In this document: piece after piece, positions 1 through 12,374 of the stretch
Numbering within the stretch: the first letter of the stretch is position 1
Layout of the letters: every line of letters begins with the position of its first letter
Assembly (NCBI GenBank): GCA_016758965.1
Contig: JAEPRB010000081.1
Span: 90,003 to 154,002, forward strand
From: Circinella minor
Lineage: Eukaryota > Mucoromycota > Mucoromycetes > Mucorales > Lichtheimiaceae
Length of the DNA: 64,000 nt
Direction of reading: 5' to 3'
The notes under the pieces: generated by a model
The model's database searches: none
What the model saw: the letters and a program-made list of their open reading frames with translations, nothing else
What the model was told of the DNA's origin: nothing
Position numbers and translations under genes: made by a program

Positions 1-916
1 ATATTAGTGGCTGTGGGGTATGTTCCTTATACACATAGAGTGATCAATGTATAAGTATCGCTTTAAATAAAAAAAAAGCTGTTACCCAATATAATATCAA
101 GCCTTTGCTTTTCCCTTTCTTCTCTCTTCCTCCTCACCTCCACCAATCAAGTATTGTTTCTTTCCATTAACGAATGGAATAAAACAAGTTATATCAGTGA
201 CAAGCTGGCTAGAAAATACCGTGTTCTCTTCTTTCACTCGTTAGATTGTCTAGAAATAAAAAGTATATCGCAAAAGTATACCTATTTATTTCTGACAGCT
301 AATATTACATAATGGCTTCATATCATAAGATTCATTGAGTTGTCTTGAAGACGTTTTATTCTCATTTTTTTCTTATCGTACGTAATACATATTAACAAAA
401 ACAAGAAGAACGGCGAAAGTTCTTTTATGAACATTTTTACATGATACAATCTTGCTCGTCTACGTAGTCTATATCAGATACGAAGAAATTACTATCAAAT
501 TGTGTATAACGACTCTCATCGCTTGTTATATATTTTTGTATATCATAAGTTTGTCCAAATTTTCAATATAAAATACTTTTCCATGACATGGCATCAATGA
601 AAAGTAAAAAAAAAAAAAGGTTCATGTCCCTATATTTAGTAGTTTTAGAGAAAGAAAAGAACACAAAGTATGGATAAACTTTGTATTCATGATGAAAGTT
701 ATTTTTGCCATCATATTTAGTGGGTAGATATGGCTGTATTTTAACGCATTATAAGTGAAACATAAATGATTGTTGCAACCATCATGCATTTTTTTCAATG
801 CAGTATTTTATTTTTGAATAAAGAATACCATTACTCTGCTAACGCTATTTATGTTTAAGTGTAAGAAAACAATTGTGCTATGATATAATCAAGCTCCAGC
901 TTCCCTATTCAAATCA
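1..916. other. Intergenic, no gene seen
   Basis: This AT-rich stretch has no reading frame that I can relate to a protein. It holds short homopolymer runs, including an A12 run near 607. It forms the 3' flank of the epoxide hydrolase gene on the minus strand. Any gene to the left lies outside the window. Confidence 0.6.
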
Positions 917-2658
917 CTATATGTATTCTTTAGTTTTTAAAAGCTTTCCAAATCGCTGGATATCATCAACTAATATTTCACCACATTCAAATGCGGGAAA
1001 ATGACCACCCTAATTTCAAAGAGTGTAAACAAAAAAGTTTAATAAAATAACAATTAACAAACCAATTTTACTTATCACGATAAAAAGATTTATATATATA
1101 TATATACCACATTAGCTTCATTATATTGTTGTAAATTTGAACTTGCTTCTATCCACTCTCGGGGATACTAAATAATATCATTAGTACGTATTATCGTATT
1201 TCCTCTTTTCAAAGAACGGTTCACATTAAGAATATTATATATGTATATACCTTCATAAGTTCTGCGGGAAAATATATCACTCCAACAGGGATTTTGACAG
1301 GACTCATAAACATATCTTTCATAGAAGGATCATTCATTACTTCATAATAGAATCGAGTTGATGAAGAAATTGAATTTGTCAACCAGTAAATAGTTACTTG
1401 AGTTAAAAATTCATCTGCTGTAATAGAATCTGGTAAAACCATGTGATCATCTTTGTTTTCTGGGTATGTCCAATTATGATATTTCTCAAGGATCCATGCT
1501 ATATATATATATATATGTAGTTAGAGTATCTTGTTATATTATTTCAATATACATACATATGTATGTATGTATACACACATTATAAGCATATAATTTTAAA
1601 ATCCAAACTTACCCAGAAGTCCCACTGGACTGTCAGTCAGACCAAAATTCAGTGTATATGGTCGAGTTGCTTGAATAGCACAGTAACCCATTTCATGATC
1701 ATTCTCAACATCCATAAATGATTTACCCTTAATTTTGGAGGATCCATGACCATATACTATATCCATACCAAGGACCATACTAGCCATAAATTTGGCGACC
1801 TTGATTGGATGTGACCACAAGTATGTAGGTGTAGGAACAGGTGGTATACATGCTAAATGTGTGGTATGATATCCTTTGCAATTTTCAGACCGGTTTAGTG
1901 CAAGCCATTTACCTAACATTGATCCAAAATCAGTCCCGTGCACCACTACATGGGAATAATATATATATAAATAATCAGACTTGTTTTTTTTTATTTATCA
2001 CATTCTTGCTTTATCACATCTCTTTTTTTCTCATCATGCAGAATACAAAAACTTACAATATTCATTGTAACCAATCAATTTCATAAGTTCATTAAAAATA
2101 TCACCAAGTTTTGATGCACCGTAACCTGGAACTTTAGGTGGTTCTGAAAATCCAAATCCGGGCATACTTCCAATCACCACATGGAATGTCTTTTTTTTTT
2201 ATTATGTTTTAGGTCAAAAATTGTTCCTTACCATTTATATAAGTCAGGGAAAGAAGAAAAAATAAATACAAGATTTATACCTGACTATCATTGGTACTAC
2301 CATCCCGAAGTGTGTTGATCACCTTGTGATATTCATAAACAGTGGATGGCCAACCATTCAATAAAAGAAGCGGAATTGAATCAGGATTCTTGGATGGTTC
2401 GTGGATAAAATGAACGCGTAATCCGTCAATGGTAGCAATACAATGATTCCATTGATTCAATTCGGCACGTGCATTTTCCCAGTCATAATCATTCAACCAA
2501 GTTTGAACAAGAGGTTCAACAGCTCGACGAGGTGCACCATATTTCCATCCAACATCTTTTTCAAGTTCATTCGGGTATTTTGGATTTTTTAATTTTTGTT
2601 TGAGTAAAGCAAGATCTTCTGGAGGAATAGATGGTATTTCAAAAGATTCAATGGACAT
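917..2658 (-). CDS. Microsomal-type epoxide hydrolase (alpha/beta hydrolase)
   Basis: The enzyme is predicted to add water to epoxides, giving diols. It has the N-terminal epoxide-hydrolase (EHN) domain at about residues 5-100, followed by an alpha/beta-hydrolase fold. Six exons fit: 2658-2281, 2189-2057, 1945-1613, 1498-1251, 1167-1108 and 1009-917. They total 1,245 nt, or 414 aa. The nucleophile is Asp176 in the HGTDFG elbow, and the catalytic His is His387 in GGHFPAFE. The oxyanion-loop motif, normally HGWP, reads NGWP at residues 101-104, an unusual change next to the active site. I chose ATG 2658 (MSIESFEIP, matching family N-termini). An in-frame upstream ATG at 2724 would add a Phe-rich extension that looks like leader sequence. 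No transmembrane anchor is evident with the chosen start. The gene diverges from the FYR-domain gene. Confidence 0.9.
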
Positions 2659-3600
2659 GATATTTTTTATGCACTTCCGTGGGATAGAGTTGAAACAAAA
2701 AAAAAAGAAAGAAGAGAATTTCAATTGTGTATGAGGTATTTAATAAAAAAAAACCTTTTCCTCGGCCCTTTTTTTGCCGAAAAATTAAATAAACAGGACT
2801 TTACATTTATGGAAAGCGCGCAGTCGAAAACTAGTTTTTCCATAGTCTGCGTTTCCATGGCAACCACATTACACAACATTATTTTTAGTGAATATGCCAA
2901 CCCCCCAACCTAAATTATATTCTATGGGGCGATGTCATAATTACATAGTATGATTGAATTCGGCAGTCATTAAAAAAGCGCATTGTGATGTTATTCAGTT
3001 TATCATGATTTAAAATGAGGAGCAAGATAGACGGCCCTTGTATAAACAGATAACTTAATAAGATACATAATCAAGACAGTTTAATCTAATCTATAAAATG
3101 TAAGCCCTTGAAGGTACTTTTCCCTCACTTATCCTTCACTACTAGTAGTAACAGTATCCACGAGTTTGACAGTAAATGTGCATATTAACTATCATACAAT
3201 GATTCAAATAACATGTTATTGTCAAACTAATGCTTTTGAAGCACTAACAACAACGTTTTGCATAAACCTCACCATTTAAAAAAACTGTCATCAAATTTTG
3301 ATACGGGTTAGATTTCATTTTGTCAAGTAACATTTATAAGCTGTATGCTTTTTAAAGTGATCTGTTGCAAGTATATTAACTATGTAAGGGTAGTAAAAGA
3401 GGATAGCCAATAATCTGTTTTTATGAAATCTTTTACTTTTCATAAGGAGGAAACGCGTTTAGATTATATAAGCATTATGATGAATTTGAAAAACAAGCCA
3501 CTAATTGAAGTCCAAATAGGGAAATACAGCGGGTTTCAAACATGTTCTGGAGTTCGCGAATCTCCAGTTACTACAAATTTACGCGTTTATTTTCGTCACC
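2659..3600. promoter_or_regulatory. Divergent intergenic promoter region
   Basis: This 942-bp stretch separates the start codons of the epoxide hydrolase (-) and the FYR-domain gene (+), so both promoters should lie here. No TATA box stands out on either side. An open frame at 3423-3650 resembles no protein family and overlaps the FYR gene's first exon in another frame, so I do not call it a gene. Confidence 0.5.
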
Positions 3601-4922
3601 ATGACAAACGACGTGAGGTTAATGCCACTCTTAATGTTTCCATAAAATGATACACATACAAAATAGCTTATACTTTATATATGTATATGTATATATATAT
3701 TAGTCAATATGAATTGAAACGACAACAGCTCATTGAAGAAAACCAAAAGTTACTTAAGGAACTAGGTCTTGGTTCTGCAAATGACCTGGCTCCAAAGGAA
3801 ATGAAGCAATTCAAGGTAATAAAAAATACTTGTATTTTTTTTATATAGAATTCTCTTCCATTTATAATCAAATGTATGTCGCTTCTTATTTTTTTGTTAT
3901 TTACAATTCTACATTGTATTAGTCGGATATTTCACCACCACGAAAAAAACCAAGAAACAGTTATCGAGTTCCTAAACCTGCATTACAAGCAACACGTTTA
4001 TCAAGACGGTTAAAAGGGGAAGAACCTGATGATACGGTAACGAATATAACTTTTATGAAAGATGGAATTCATAGTGGGGATAATAATAAGAGTAACAATA
4101 ATATTGATAAAAAAAAATAGGTTGATCTCGAGTCAATTCTGGATCAAAATGATAAAATGCGTCAAGCTGCTGTCGATCCTATACCTGATAAAACAAAGCG
4201 AGAATTATTCGCACCTGATAAGGTTTCAGTACCTGTAACATTACGTACGTTCCTCTCTTTCTTCTTCACAGTATGATACACTATTAGAAGACAAAGTAGA
4301 AAGTGATTATTTAAAAAGAGTTGTTATATAGTTTCAATAGGCACAACAATTTGGGAAATTGGTCATTTGTATACAGGAAAATATCGATCCAAGTGGTGGA
4401 GTGGACGTGGCGTAAGTCATATAATATAAACCCTTATTCTTTTGGTCATTCTTTTTCTCAATTGATAAAATCATGAACTATCCTCTCAAACATCCTTTAT
4501 TATCAATGATAGTGTCGATATAAGCACCCTTATCCAATTGGATTTAAGGCGACGAAATCACATTTCGGAAACGATTACACCATGACAATCGAAGAAGGAG
4601 ATAAACCAGAAGACGGTCCTATCTTTAAAGTACAAGTTAATTCATCGAAAACGATATTCACTGGAGCAACACCTACAGCACCTTGGACTGATGCATGTAA
4701 AAAGAGTAAATCACAAGGTACTCGAGTGAGTGGGCCATTGGTAAGTAACATATTTCCAATACCGCATTTAATGGGGAAAGAATAATAAAGGAAGGACGGA
4801 AGGAAATTGACTTACATAATCATTAGTTTTATGGATTTTCGGATATTACCACGATGCGTATTATTGAGAATATGGAGGGTTATGAATTGGCATGTAAACC
4901 AGTAACAGAAGACGAAGAATAA
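3601..4922 (+). CDS. FYRN/FYRC-domain nuclear protein (TBRG1-like)
   Basis: FYR-N and FYR-C modules occur together in chromatin proteins such as MLL/trithorax and in TBRG1; this short, FYR-only layout resembles TBRG1. Seven exons fit: 3601-3617, 3704-3815, 3923-4036, 4121-4244, 4332-4411, 4513-4740 and 4827-4922. They total 771 nt, or 256 aa. Order: a short charged helix (ELKRQQLIEENQKLL), a basic nuclear-localisation-like stretch (PPRKKPRNSYR), then FYRN (PVTLLSIGTTIWEIG through HPYPIGFKATK), then FYRC (GPIFKVQV through VSGPLFYGFSD). The first exon is only 17 nt; its donor (GTTAAT) is non-consensus, but the start has a good CACCATG context and the junction phase fits. The 5' end is the least certain part. 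It may act in chromatin regulation, inferred from the family. Confidence 0.8.
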
Positions 4923-7141
4923 GTTCAAGTAATTATGTATATAATGATTCCAAGTTTCTTGAAACGTACTTTAAGTGGTGTCTATCTGTATTTAAATGCT
5001 GATTACACCCACTCTATTAATGACAACTATATATAATACTTTCTTTTTAAAACTTTCTTTTGTAAATAACAATTTAATTATATATAATTATATAAACATG
5101 ATGAATTATATTTAAACAAACTCAACTATTATTACAAACTCAATAATGGATGTGTATGAGAACAGTAATGGTAGTATCATATTTTTGGGTGTGTTTCCTG
5201 ATTATATATATTCCAATCTTAAAATTATTGGTGCTCAACAAATTCTTCAAGGTACTATAACAAGCCTTCACAACACAGAGAACATCTTTTAAATATCTGT
5301 CCAGTAAAGTAAGAAGGACCAAACTATATATAAAAATGAGTCATTTTGTATATAAGAATCTTTCAAGAGAGGCCTTTTTAGCTTTGAATTTATCAAATGT
5401 CTTTGTTATCGGTTATACTATAACTTGAATACAAGGCGGCTACGTACTAGTCTAAGTGGTCAATACTGGATCAAAAAAAACAAATCACGATTCTATGATC
5501 TGATGATTTATCAACGGTGTTGTCTATATAATTCTTTTAAGATGCTATTTGAGTTCCATAGTATGCACAGATTGAAAAATTCATCAATATCCTTTTCTTC
5601 TTCTTTGTAATAACGAATGTTCAGTTACTCTGAATATACATACAGCTACTAATCAGGGTATGTAATATTTTTCCATTGTATTAGAAAAATAAAATGTCGC
5701 TGAAAAATATTAGCAAATGATTATAAATACAGTACCTATCTTTAGGCTCTTATAATTCACTTTTACTTTAAGTGTATAATTTAAGCATCTATGAAGATAT
5801 AAATCTGCAAGCATAAATTATATATATATACATTGCTTTTGCCTTACCCATAAAATATAAAGCCATCTAATGTGTTCTTTTTTCAATCCCAAAATAGAGA
5901 TAAATGATTCGTGAAAATGAAAAAAAAATGGTCTGCCAATCATTAGAAAAACTTCTGTATAATGTGTGACATCTGATCCATTGTAAGTGCAACATTTATT
6001 CCTGAAAAGTCTTTGACTTTAGCTTATAACTATGTTTCACAACAAATCAAGTCATCAAGACTGATATAATAAGTAGAAATTAAATGCCAAAACAGGGTTA
6101 CTACATAACAAGATAAAGAAAATGGAGAGATCCTCGATGTAAGTGAAAATTCCAGTTTAAATAAACCGACATCTTGCATAATCATAATCATAATACATAC
6201 GTAATACACCAGTACCATACAGGATTTTCAGAGCACTATAATGTGCTTGTACTGTAGTACACTTTGTAATTTTTATTTTGTTGTACAAAAAATAGCTCGA
6301 TTTACACAACTCTTAGCTCTTTATAGATATAGTAGAATGAAAAAAAAACATTATGACCCAATCTTATGGAACATAAAATCTTGTACAAGATGCGAGCCTT
6401 TCCTAAGGTAGATGTGTACAACCTCTCAAGTAAAATGTTTTACAATAGGTAACCAGTTAATTCTTATTAAGAAGCATGTTGCTCGTACAAAACTCGAAAT
6501 TTAAAAGTTGCTAAATAAAATACATTTATTATGAACTCGAATATTCTAAAAATATTCTTTAATCTTTGTATCGCATTACTTTCTGAACTAGTAGTACTAT
6601 ACTCGATTCAAGATACGTAACAGTTATTATATAGTTAAATACAAGTTTTGAAAACAGCCACATGATAACTACCGATAATGAATAAAAAAAAACTCATAAA
6701 TCATCTAATTTACTCTTTTATAGTATATATATAACGTTAATTTATCTAAAGCTAACTTATATTTACTGGTACTTGTAGAGAGTCATGGTAAATCATATAA
6801 ATCTAAGGAGTCAACCACAAGGTATAAATTCAAATGAGAGAGCTATTGGTCTGTTTTCTTCTTTTCTGTGTGATCAATTATGATATGGGGAAAGGGACTT
6901 GCGTGAAGAAAGGAATTAATAGTAACCCTATATAATATATAAGTCAAAAGAAAAGAAAGGGAAGGAGGGGAGAGAGAAAGAAAGAATAAGAGAGATTTGG
7001 TAACAATATTACAGATATACGTGAATATATGTTTTTATGATTTCTTTTTGTGAGATACCATAATTATAACAATCCGTATATGCATGAGGATAATTGAGGA
7101 ATTAATATAAAGAATAGATGTTACAGTAATAGCCATGTACT
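4923..7141. other. Convergent intergenic region, no gene seen
   Basis: This 2.2-kb AT-rich stretch lies between the 3' ends of the FYR-domain gene (+) and GTR1 (-). The only open frames are short (about 60 codons), low in complexity and without family resemblance. A small palindrome, GTACTGTAGTAC, lies near 6250. I see no tRNA-like or other RNA structure. Confidence 0.6.
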
Positions 7142-8793
7142 TCAAGTAATTTTATGCATTGTTTCAAGTTTTTCAAAATGGGTTCGAGCTGCTGCAATAT
7201 TCATTTGTGTCACTGCCGGTGCTATTATCATTATTATTAATACATATTATTTATATAATGCTTCTTTGGCTCATAAATTAAAATTTAAGAACTTACTTAT
7301 ATCTGGATCAGAAATAATAATCATCACACATGTACTACGAGTTAGAATGTCAATAAACGAAGTAAATGAACTTCCTCTTATCATCATACTTTTCGAGTGT
7401 GATTGCTGCCTATAATATAACATATATAAATACAATTTAGTTTCTTAATATATCTCTTATTAAATAATAGCTATATATACCAAAACACAGTATTACCTCG
7501 CACTCAAATTAAACTGCTTAATAATATTACTTAATTTTTCAAAACGATGTATATCTGGATGTTTTATTGTAGCTGCGTTGGCTATAACTAAAAATGTGGT
7601 TCGTTCGAATAATATTACTTCATCTGCTCCACATAGCTTACAAAAGTTCGTTAAATTTCTTTCCAGTGCTGTAATATTTGGTATTATACAATGTATAATT
7701 TGAGCCCAGGCCTATAACGATAAAAAAAACATTATAATAATAACTGATTACCATCAATGAAGAAACAATAGTTTTTTTTCTTCTAATGTTCTAGAATAGT
7801 ACTGTAATTATAATAATTAGAGACTTACAGCATATAACGTTTCGTCCCATATAGATGTTTGAAATGCCTGTATCTGAATTGGTTCAGAACGTACTTGTAG
7901 TTCTTTTCTGTGTTCTATAAAAACCTGATATATATTTATATTTCTATGTTAGACATTATAACATTTAATGATTTGAATTGGTTCTCCTATTCTTCCCACA
8001 CATACAGTTATCACCAAGTAAGAAGAAGAAGAAGAAGAAGAAAAAAAAAAGAGTATATATGTATAGTTTACCTTATCTCTTTCTTCATCTTGAATTAAAT
8101 CCACTTTATGTATCAAACAAAATACTTTGGCATTTGGAGAATAGGTCAATATATATTCTAAACATGTCTGATAAAAATGAATATCTTTATCCAATTCTGC
8201 ACTAATTACATCAAATACATAAACTAGTACTTCGACATTTTTAAATATATGATGATTGGGTGTAGCAAAATAATTGTTGAAATAAACATCCTGTCTAATA
8301 TATATAAGTTTTTCAGTCATTTTATTCTTTATTAGCAAACATGCATAAAGATTTTCTATACGGTTTTGAATTATTATTATTATTATTATTATTACCCTCC
8401 ACAATCCCATAAATTGAGTGACAGTGAACCGAGAAACTGAACTTCTGAACTTTCAATGCTGACTACCCTATTCATTTCAGTTAAACTTGTATAAAAAGTA
8501 ATAATAATAGTGGTAACATGGATAATAAACTATTTGTGTAGGAAAGAAGTATATAAATATGTTGAAGTATATTTGACATTCTACCTGTTGGACCTAATTC
8601 TCGAGTTTTACGAGCAACATTGTTTTGGAAAATGATGGAACGCATGGAAGTTTTACCTGCACCTCCTTTCCCCATGAGTAACACCTAGATATCATAAATA
8701 TTTAAAAAAGCGTTATATAATTATTTTAATGTGACATATTACACCAAGCTTAGTTACTTTTAATACTGGTTTTTTTCTTGTTACCTTTTTCAT
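7142..8793 (-). CDS. GTR1: Rag-family small GTPase Gtr1/RagA
   Basis: Gtr1 (RagA/B) pairs with a Gtr2/RagC partner on the vacuole or lysosome and relays amino-acid status to TORC1. Eight exons fit: 8793-8785, 8684-8585, 8462-8396, 8294-8072, 7924-7829, 7711-7497, 7409-7297 and 7221-7142. They total 903 nt, or 300 aa, close to human RagA. GTPase motifs are visible: P-loop GKGGAGKT (residues 8-15), G3 WDCGGQD (55-61) and G4 HKVD (121-124). The C-terminal roadblock-like dimerisation region follows, ending in [19 protein letters not shown]. The first coding exon is only 9 nt (Met-Lys-Lys), then a ~100-bp intron. The P-loop GKGGAGKT differs slightly from the usual GKSGSGKT. No Gtr2 partner lies in the window. 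Confidence 0.93.
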
Positions 8794-9562
8794 ATTTTAA
8801 AAAAAATTTATAACTACGCTATAAACAAATCAACTAGAGAGTTCGAAAGGCAAACAAAAGATAATACAGGTCTGTTTTCTTTATAAAAAAAAAATTGAAC
8901 AGAAAGAGAAAAAGAGAGAGACCAAAAAAAAAAAATTGCTTGTTTTACGAAGCATATTATAACCTTCTTACAAAACTGTCCACAAAACTTCAAGCACATG
9001 CTCTTCCGCGTGACCAACAAATCGGAGTGGCCGTGTCACTTGTTCTTTATGCCTCTTATTCATTTCCTCTGTTTTTGACCAAAAAAACCATCTGGGCGTT
9101 TTTCTTGTTATTTATTTGATATATGTCTACACAAGCACAGCACCTTATTGTGCATATATATTTACCAGCACCGACTATGAATTATCTGTAGAAGTTTATC
9201 ATTTGGTATAAATCTTGTTTAACTCTATAGTTGGTATTATCTTTCGAGTATATAGATACTGACTAAGAAATTTGACCGATCTATTAGTTTCATTCACAAT
9301 TGGTATCTTTCCCTGATACACATTTTAAAATATATGTATTATATGATATCAAGTCTATATTTTAGACTGTCGGATAGTCAGTATAATATCATGTGGTCTA
9401 TATGATTTATTTAAAATTCTCAATTGATCTTTTTACTACTATATTTTATTGAGTAAAAACTACAAAACTAACAATAGTTACGTACAAGACTGAGTGACGA
9501 AAGAAAAAACTATAATTAAAAAGGAAACTTTCAAAAAAGATATTTATTGTGAAAAACTTGAC

Positions 9563-9587
9563 ATTCCGATTAATTGACTTTCGGAAT
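9563..9587. repeat. Small inverted repeat (7-bp arms)
   Basis: ATTCCGA at 9563-9569 pairs perfectly with TCGGAAT at 9581-9587 across an 11-nt spacer. A further TTCCGA lies at 9591-9596. It sits in the GTR1-SF3B4 intergenic region. It could be a protein-binding site or chance; no family is recognised. Confidence 0.45.
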
Positions 9588-10716
9588 GGGTTCCGATAAC
9601 GTTATAAATCAAGAAAATGGTAAGACTGTTGTAATCTTATTCAGTAAATTGCTTCTGTGTGGCGGGTGAAGTAGAGTGGAAAAGAAAAAAAAAAGGGGGG
9701 GGGAGGGGAATTATGAGTCGGAACTCAACGGCACAAATGTAAAAATTACCCATTAGTTTTTTTTCTTAAAATTGTACAACATAGCGACAAGCAGACGTAA
9801 TTTGAATCCATGTGGATGTTATTGTTCTACTTGTATAGCTCGGAATCACATTTTGTACATGCACTTTATTCTTTAGAAAGAAAAGCAATGATAAACTAAG
9901 TATAAGAAATAAGCTATTTTTGTTCTCTAGTAAACATTTTAAAATATATGGTATTTTTTACTATTACTGTATACAATATAAGACTATAGACTTTATTCAT
10001 GTTAACCATTAATCTGACGCCTTCTATAACACTGAACTTTTTTCTTCTGACCAGTACAAAGGCTTTTAGTTTTCTTGCTTACAGCCTGATGTCAAACGAT
10101 ATACTTTAAATTCATCTGCTGAATATATGTGTCCAAGTATCTATTAAATAAGCTATTCATTCATACTTTGTTTAGTTTTATATTTAACATACCGGTTGAC
10201 ATCCTGTGTAATTGATAAAGCCAGATTTTTTTTAATAACATTACTATTTTGTAACGCTCACATGTATACAATACACATTATTACATAAAAAAAGTATAAA
10301 CTTGAATTTCATCGTCGTAACATAATCATTTCCACGAAAGAGGTGGTCTCATTCGTCAGCTTGCAAATGTTATTTTATGCGGCATTCCCAAAGGTTTATC
10401 CCACAAACCATGTAGTGCTGCACAAGGCGAAAATGGTCTTTTGATGTCATTTTTATAAATGGTCATGATATCAAGTAGCATGACAATCTGATATACCTGA
10501 TTGATTGGGTGCTTATTAAAGGGAAAGGTGTTTTATTTATCGTAACGATCTTCTACAGCATGAATCGAAAAGATTAGTTTTTTTTATGTTAAATGTAATT
10601 ATAATGGGTAGTCACGTATATTTTATTCAAGAGTCTATTTAAATCGATAATAAACAAAAGGCGTATGGAGGATGCATTGGTACAATATCTAGTGTGCTCC
10701 TGTGAGTGAGTGTGAT

Positions 10717-10738
10717 AGAGAGAGAGAGAGAGAGAGAG
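10717..10738. repeat. (AG)n microsatellite
   Basis: Eleven uninterrupted AG units lie about 460 bp upstream of the SF3B4 start codon. GA tracts of similar length occur elsewhere in the window (58817-58840, 61077-61110), also in non-coding DNA. Confidence 0.85.
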
Positions 10739-11195
10739 GGAAGAAAATCTTAGCAATTGCTTTTTCCAAGCTCTATTTTAATAGCTCCTTTCATTCAATT
10801 TCTAACCACTAAAGTTTACATATTGATTTGCTTTCTGTATTGACATTATCCATATAGAGCTCACATAAAACCAATGCGAACAAACTAAAAAAGTACTTAC
10901 TACTATGGAAACAAAAGCCGATACAAATAAAAAAAATCTCTGTATATCTCAAAATTTATTATATTAATATAGAAAAATTAAAATATATCGTGTTTTATAT
11001 CAGAAAAGTTTTTTTTTGAAAGTGCTTGTCATCAAAAACTACTTGCCGTGATTCAAGTCACCACGTGTGTAACCATAAGGAAGTATAGACAACTGTTAGA
11101 TTCAACAGCAGCGCTGAATTTGGAAATCCAACTTCTTTCCTTGTAAAAAAAAAAAAGAGATCAATTAGTGGGGAGGGTTTTTTTTTTCTAAGACC

Positions 11196-12243
11196 ATGGC
11201 ACAACATATTGAACGAAATCAAGAAGCAACTGTATATATTGGTAACTTAGACGAACGATGTACTGATTCTTTAGTATGGGAATTAATGTTGCAAGCTGGT
11301 CCTGTTGGTATGGTTTTTTTTTTGTTTTATTTTAATGTTATTAATGATTGAACATTACATATATACATATACTAATAATACATAATTGTTCAAATAGTCA
11401 ACGTCCATTTACCAAAAGATCGTGTCACACAAACTCATCAAGGTTATGGATTCTGTGAATTTATGACTGAAGAGGATGCTGATTATGCAATCCGAATCAT
11501 GAATCAAATCCGACTTTATGGTAAACCTATACGTGTCAACAAGGTAAAATAATAATACTATTTAAAAATTCAAGCTATAAGCGACAAAAGATTTAAATAA
11601 TTAAAACAAAAATATGTTGATTATTATTTAGGCTACTTCAGATAAAAAGAATTTGGATGTTGGAGCAACATTGTTTATTGGTAACCTCGATCCTGACGTT
11701 GACGAAAAACTCTTATACGACACATTCAGCGCGTTTGGCGTTATTGTACAAACACCTAAAATCGCACGCGATCCCGAAACTGGCAACTTAAAAGGTTTTG
11801 GATTTGTCAGTTTTGATAATTTTGAATCGTCCGATGCTGCCATCGATGCCATGAACAACCAATATTTGATGAATAAACAAATTTCAGTCTCGTACGCATT
11901 TAAAAAGGATGGAAAAGGAGAACGTCATGGTTCAGCTGCAGAACGTTTGTTGGCTCAACAAGCAAGGAAAAATGTACAGTTACCTAATCGATTATATTCG
12001 GGTGGTCCTGCTATGGCACCAATGAATCAACCACCCCCAATGCCTGGTATGGGTGTTCCACCAGCACCACCTGGTATGCCACCTCAACACCTTCAACAAC
12101 AACAATTTGGAATGCCTCCACCTCCTCCACCTGGTGTTCCAGGAGGATTTTCACAACGACCATCACGACCACCACCTCCTGGACCTTTTGGTCAACAATT
12201 AGGAGGATATCCACAATATGGCCAACAACAACCATGGCAGTAA
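11196..12243 (+). CDS. SF3B4: Splicing factor 3b subunit 4 (SF3B4/Hsh49), two-RRM protein
   Basis: SF3B4 (yeast Hsh49) is the RNA-binding subunit of SF3b in the U2 snRNP; it contacts pre-mRNA near the branch site and binds SF3B2. Three exons fit: 11196-11307, 11398-11543 and 11632-12243. They total 870 nt, or 289 aa. RRM1 starts with the RNP2 motif VYIGNL (residues 13-18) and has RNP1 around GYGFCEF. RRM2 has LFIGNL (99-104) and the RNP1 block KGFGFVSF. After RRM2 comes the family's conserved [18 protein letters not shown] segment. The last ~75 residues are Pro/Gly/Gln-rich, as in animal SF3B4. The start has a good ACCATGG context. The 3' end converges on MED23, with only 131 bp between stop codons, so transcripts may overlap. 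Confidence 0.96.
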
Positions 12244-12374
12244 AACGAAAGAAAAAAAGATATTAGCATGTAATAAAACAAACTAATAATAATAAAAAAA
12301 AGAATATTAAAAAATGGGAAAAAATAATATGTGATTTGTTATTATTATTATTATTATTATTTATGATTTGATGA
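12244..12374. terminator. Shared 3' region of SF3B4 and MED23
   Basis: This 131-bp gap must hold polyadenylation signals for both convergent genes. On the plus strand AATAAA-like elements occur at about 12272 and 12290, followed by A-rich sequence. An ATT-repeat tract at 12338-12361 is A-rich on the minus strand. Boundaries are inferred, not seen. Confidence 0.45.

Larger units (their letters stand above)
8794..11195. promoter_or_regulatory. Divergent intergenic region between GTR1 and SF3B4
   Basis: This 2.4-kb stretch contains the promoters of GTR1 (-) and SF3B4 (+). It holds a small inverted repeat at 9563-9587, a G-rich tract near 9690-9710, an (AG)n microsatellite at 10717-10738 and a CACGTG E-box-type hexamer near 11063, about 130 bp upstream of the SF3B4 start. 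A T-rich leader precedes the SF3B4 start codon. I found no further gene. Confidence 0.5.

Noticed and set aside
1841..2086. Plus-strand open frame over the epoxide hydrolase
   Set aside because: It is antisense to a conserved exon and an intron of the hydrolase and has no homology.
3423..3650. 75-codon open frame ahead of the FYR-domain gene
   Set aside because: No family resemblance; it overlaps in another frame the start that joins in phase to the FYR gene.
8020..8050. AAG-repeat coding run (Arg/Lys-rich short frame)
   Set aside because: It lies within a GTR1 intron and is simple-sequence DNA.
12011..12235. Minus-strand Val-rich open frame within SF3B4
   Set aside because: It is the mirror of the Pro/Gln-rich repeats of SF3B4, a composition artefact.
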